A stretch of DNA of 64,000 bases from Weizmannia acidilactici (GTDB taxonomy: Bacteria; Bacillota; Bacilli; Bacillales; Bacillaceae_C): contig NZ_BKZR01000006.1 in the NCBI RefSeq assembly GCF_008974225.1, positions 1 through 64,000 on the forward strand, given 5' to 3'. The notes under the pieces are model-generated. The model had not been told where the DNA came from. It ran no database searches and saw only the letters and a list, made by a program, of their open reading frames with translations. Positions within the stretch are counted from its first letter, which is position 1; every line of letters begins with the position of its first letter. The position numbers and the translations under genes were made by a program. Below are positions 61,150 to 64,000 of this stretch, one piece after another.

Positions 61150-62211
61150 TTACTTTTCCTCCTCAACCGGAGCCGGGCGCACAACACCCTTAAACTTATT
61201 CATCCTCTTTTTCACGGCTTCCGGCGGTTCCACTTTCGGGGCGTCCGGATGCAAAAGCCATGTCGCCGCATAATGCGTATCGGAAACCTTAAACATCGGC
61301 GGTTCTTTTTCAAAATCAATCTTCATCGCAAACTTGTTCCTTGGCGCAAATGGATCTCCTTTAGGCGGGCGGAGCAAATCAGGGGGCGTGCCCGGGATAG
61401 CATATAGTTCCTCGTCTTTCACATCCAGGCTTGGCATGGAGCTGATTAACCCCCATGTATAAGGATGCTTCGGATTATAAAAAATTTCATCAACGGTGCC
61501 GATTTCAACAATTTTCCCGGCATACATGACCGCCACGCGATCGGCAACATTCGCCACAACGCCCAAATCATGGGTAATGAAAATGATAGATGTTTCAATT
61601 TTCGACTGCAGGTCTTTCATTAGATCAAGAATTTGAGCCTGAATCGTAACGTCCAGCGCAGTTGTAGGTTCGTCCGCAATTAAAATTTTCGGATTACATG
61701 CAAGCGCAATCGCAATGACAACGCGCTGCCGCATTCCGCCGGAGAATTGGTGCGGATATTGTTTGAACCGTACCTCCGCTTTCGGAATGCCGACCAGTTT
61801 TAAAAGCTCAATAGCGCGTTTTTTTGCCTCGCTTTTATGTAATTTCTGATGTTTTAACAACGGTTCCATGATTTGCTTGCCGATCGTCATCGTCGGATTT
61901 AACGAAGTCATCGGATCCTGGAAAATCATTGAAATGTCTTTGCCGCGGATCGTCTGCATTTTTCGTTCGGATGCTTTTACAATATCTATGCCGTTAAACA
62001 GGATTTCTCCCGATTTAATTTCAGAGTTATTCGGGGGCAGCAGCCGCATGATAGCTTTCGTTGTAACCGATTTTCCCGAACCGGATTCCCCCACGATTGC
62101 CAATGTTTCACCTTTTTTTAAAGTAAAATTCACACCGCGGATCGCCTGTACTTCACCGGCAAAAGTGTGGAAAGAAATATTTAAATCTTTTACTTCCAAT
62201 ATATTTTCCAT
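61150..62211 (-). CDS. oppD: Oligopeptide ABC transporter ATPase OppD
   Basis: 353 residues. Walker A AIVGESGSGKSVTTK, signature FSGGMRQRVVIAIALA, Walker B ILIADEPTTALDVT, C-terminal LLRPPKGDPFAPRNKFAMKI. ATG 62211 has GAGGTG upstream; the in-frame ATG at 62235 overlaps the oppC stop and is less likely. Pairs with OppF. Confidence 0.95.
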   Translation of the reverse strand: MENILEVKDLNISFHTFAGEVQAIRGVNFTLKKGETLAIVGESGSGKSVTTKAIMRLLPPNNSEIKSGEILFNGIDIVKASERKMQTIRGKDISMIFQDPMTSLNPTMTIGKQIMEPLLKHQKLHKSEAKKRAIELLKLVGIPKAEVRFKQYPHQFSGGMRQRVVIAIALACNPKILIADEPTTALDVTIQAQILDLMKDLQSKIETSIIFITHDLGVVANVADRVAVMYAGKIVEIGTVDEIFYNPKHPYTWGLISSMPSLDVKDEELYAIPGTPPDLLRPPKGDPFAPRNKFAMKIDFEKEPPMFKVSDTHYAATWLLHPDAPKVEPPEAVKKRMNKFKGVVRPAPVEEEK

Positions 62212-62234
62212 AAAAGGCTCACCTCGCTTCACCA

Positions 62235-63257
62235 TTAATCTCGCATTTTCGGATCAAATGCATCCCGTAAACCATCACCCAATAGATTAAAGGCAATCAA
62301 AAGAATACAAATGACAGCCGCCGGAATCCACAATTGGAATGGCAAAAATTGGAACGTTTGATAACCGTCCTGGATCAATGTACCAAGGGATGCTTTCGGT
62401 GCCTGCAATCCAATCCCGATAAAACTTAAAAATGCTTCAAAGAAAATGGCAGTCGGAATCGTAAACATTGTATTGATGATGATAACGCCGGCCAAATTTG
62501 GCAGCAAATGTTTGAATAAAATCCTTGTATTCGATGCGCCCAAAGTTTTTGCAGCCAATACATATTCCATATTTTTCAATTTCAGCACCTGCCCGCGTAC
62601 AACCCGAGACATGCCAAGCCAGCCGGTAGTAACCATTGCCACCGTGATCGACAAAATCCCCGGTGCAAAAATGAGCAGCATGAGGATAACAACAATGAGG
62701 TTCGGTACCCCGTAAAGAATTTCAACAATCCGCTGCATCACATTATCGACCTGCCCGCCTTTATAGCCTGAAATTAAGCCGTAAGTTACCCCGATCACCA
62801 TATCAATTAATGCGGCAAGAAAAGCGATATAAAGGGATACCCTTGTCCCTTGCCAAACCCTTGAAAACAGATCACGGCCGAGCGAATCAGTGCCAAACCA
62901 GTAATAATCTTTAATATGCTTTTGTTCATAAACATTGACTTTTTTCCCTGCGATCTCCTGTGTTCCGTCAAAAATGCCAAGCTTTTCAATTCCTGGAATT
63001 CTTGGCGGCAGGTTGATCCGCGAAGAATCTTGGGTATAAGGATCATACTTAGAAAGTGACGGGCCGATTGCCGCCATGATAATGAGCAAAATCAGGATAA
63101 TTAAACTCGCAATCGCCGCTTTATTTTTCCTTAGGCGCAGCCAAGCATCCTGCATAAAAGACAGCTGCGGCTTTTCAATCACATCCGCGTCTTCATGATT
63201 TACTTCAACAAGTTCAAACATATCTTTTGAAATCGTTTCATTGGTGCTTGTGCTCAT
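62235..63257 (-). CDS. oppC: Oligopeptide ABC transporter permease OppC
   Basis: 340 residues. Long N-terminal cytoplasmic stretch, a first membrane helix near 42-62, an extracytoplasmic loop, then five helices and the EAA-type loop KLKNMEYVLAAKTLGASNTR. Its ATG overlaps the oppB stop (ATGA), giving translational coupling. Confidence 0.95.
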   Translation of the reverse strand: MSTSTNETISKDMFELVEVNHEDADVIEKPQLSFMQDAWLRLRKNKAAIASLIILILLIIMAAIGPSLSKYDPYTQDSSRINLPPRIPGIEKLGIFDGTQEIAGKKVNVYEQKHIKDYYWFGTDSLGRDLFSRVWQGTRVSLYIAFLAALIDMVIGVTYGLISGYKGGQVDNVMQRIVEILYGVPNLIVVILMLLIFAPGILSITVAMVTTGWLGMSRVVRGQVLKLKNMEYVLAAKTLGASNTRILFKHLLPNLAGVIIINTMFTIPTAIFFEAFLSFIGIGLQAPKASLGTLIQDGYQTFQFLPFQLWIPAAVICILLIAFNLLGDGLRDAFDPKMRD

Positions 63258-64000
63258 GAATTATTCCCCCCGGCTAAACGAATTCTCGGGTCGATAATGC
63301 CATACAATATATCAACAATTAAAGTACATACGACCAAGACAAATGAGTAGAAAATTGTTGTACCCATAATAATTGGGTAATCGTTCATTTGAATTGATTT
63401 TACAAATTGCTCCCCGATTCCCGGAATCGAAAAAATTTGCTCAATCACCATTGATCCCGTCAAAATGGCTGCGGTCGTAGGACCCAAAACAGTAATTAAC
63501 GGAATTAAAGCATTTCGAAGCGCATGTTTAAAGGCAATATCACGATATGAATTTCCTTTCGCTTTTGCCAAAACAATATAATCCGAACTTAAAACATCAA
63601 CCAGCTCTGTCCGGATAAACCGGGCAGCTGTAGCAACGGGACCAATAGCGAGAGCAATGGTAGGCAATATAGTTGAAGAAAAACCATCCCAGGATGCAAC
63701 CGGCAACCATTGTAGTTTTACGCCTACAAAGTATTGCAAAGCTGCAGCAAATACAAACGAGGGAATTGAGACTCCGAGGATCGCAATCAATGTACTGCCG
63801 TAGTCAATCCAGCTGTTTTGGAACATTGCCGCCAACATGCCCAATATAATTCCGATAAGCGTACCCAGGATCATTGCCTGAATTCCCAGCTGTAAGGACG
63901 GACCCATCCGATTCAGAATGAGGTGCGTAACGGATTGGTTATCGAATTGGAATGAAATCCCGAGGTCACCTTGTGCCAGTTTTCCCATGTATTTTACATA
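63254..64000 (-). CDS. oppB: Oligopeptide ABC transporter permease OppB, N-terminus off the window
   Basis: About 248 residues of the C-terminal part, continuing open to the window edge; the Met at 63988 is internal. Several membrane helices and the permease loop LVDVLSSDYIVLAKAKGNSY, then HALRNALIPLITVLGPTTAA. First visible gene of the opp operon; oppA would be expected upstream, outside the window. Confidence 0.94.
   Translation of the reverse strand, partial: YVKYMGKLAQGDLGISFQFDNQSVTHLILNRMGPSLQLGIQAMILGTLIGIILGMLAAMFQNSWIDYGSTLIAILGVSIPSFVFAAALQYFVGVKLQWLPVASWDGFSSTILPTIALAIGPVATAARFIRTELVDVLSSDYIVLAKAKGNSYRDIAFKHALRNALIPLITVLGPTTAAILTGSMVIEQIFSIPGIGEQFVKSIQMNDYPIIMGTTIFYSFVLVVCTLIVDILYGIIDPRIRLAGGNNS

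Noticed and set aside
1..64000. CRISPR array, rRNA genes, replication origin
   Set aside because: No evenly spaced identical repeats with unique spacers, no rRNA-like sequence and no DnaA-box cluster. The 21-bp array at 22933 has degenerate units without spacers and no cas genes.

Overview
The window reads as the chromosome of a spore-forming, low-to-mid-GC Firmicute of the Bacillaceae. The right half keeps the order of the Bacillus subtilis opp-spx-mecA-coiA-pepF-yjbHIJKLM-nadF-yjbO-prpE-fabI-cotO-yjcA-spoVIF-yjcGHF neighbourhood. The genus is inferred as Heyndrickxia/Weizmannia (Bacillus) coagulans or a close relative, from gene content, the D-lactate dehydrogenase, strong AAGGAGG ribosome sites and frequent GTG/TTG starts. 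No database search was possible.

Positions 1-10250 are a gene graveyard. They hold a phage-type integrase with an in-frame stop beside a tRNA-Val, a chimeric IS1380-like transposase, a shattered second transposase, a broken DUF421 membrane protein, a broken Asn/Gln-rich small gene, a degraded RloA/RloB-type defence pair, and a GDSL lipase cut by a MITE-like repeat. Intact acetoacetyl-CoA synthetase, YkuS-like and D-2-hydroxyacid dehydrogenase genes lie among them.

Positions 10276-18176 form a compact catabolic locus: thiolase, MFS carrier, class III CoA-transferase, 3-hydroxyacyl-CoA dehydrogenase, acyl-CoA dehydrogenase and enoyl-CoA hydratase. It faces a divergent IclR regulator, and a near-consensus sigma-A promoter is followed by a palindromic operator. 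The likely logic is uptake of an organic acid, activation by CoA transfer, beta-oxidation and thiolysis; the acetoacetyl-CoA synthetase at 2775 may feed the same pool.

Positions 18763-35700 carry an M3 oligopeptidase, PepC, a nitroreductase relic, a wrecked cellobiose-type PTS locus, a PP2C-like gene, signal peptidase I, a NatAB-type ABC exporter, an SDR enzyme and an intact gmu-like beta-glucoside PTS operon (EIIB-EIIC-EIIA-GH1-GntR-ROK) with its promoter, operator and cre site.

Positions 35880-36955 contain two paralogous candidate C-rich small RNAs flanking tiny genes. Positions 37700-46350 hold small unknown genes, a frameshifted speD, the yjcH-yjcG-yjcF operon, and sporulation genes (spoVIF, yjcZ-like, spoVAC-AD-AE with a lipoprotein, yjcA, and cotO with an internal stop).

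Positions 46865-64000 are housekeeping and stress functions: fabI behind a FapR-like operator, prpE, a pseudouridine synthase, NAD kinase, a small alarmone synthetase, YjbL/K/J/I, the Spx adaptor YjbH, pepF, coiA, mecA, spx and oppBCDF. Spx, its ClpXP adaptor YjbH and the ClpC adaptor MecA sit within 6.3 kb. Many frame lesions occur across the window; some could be sequencing errors, so each is flagged.
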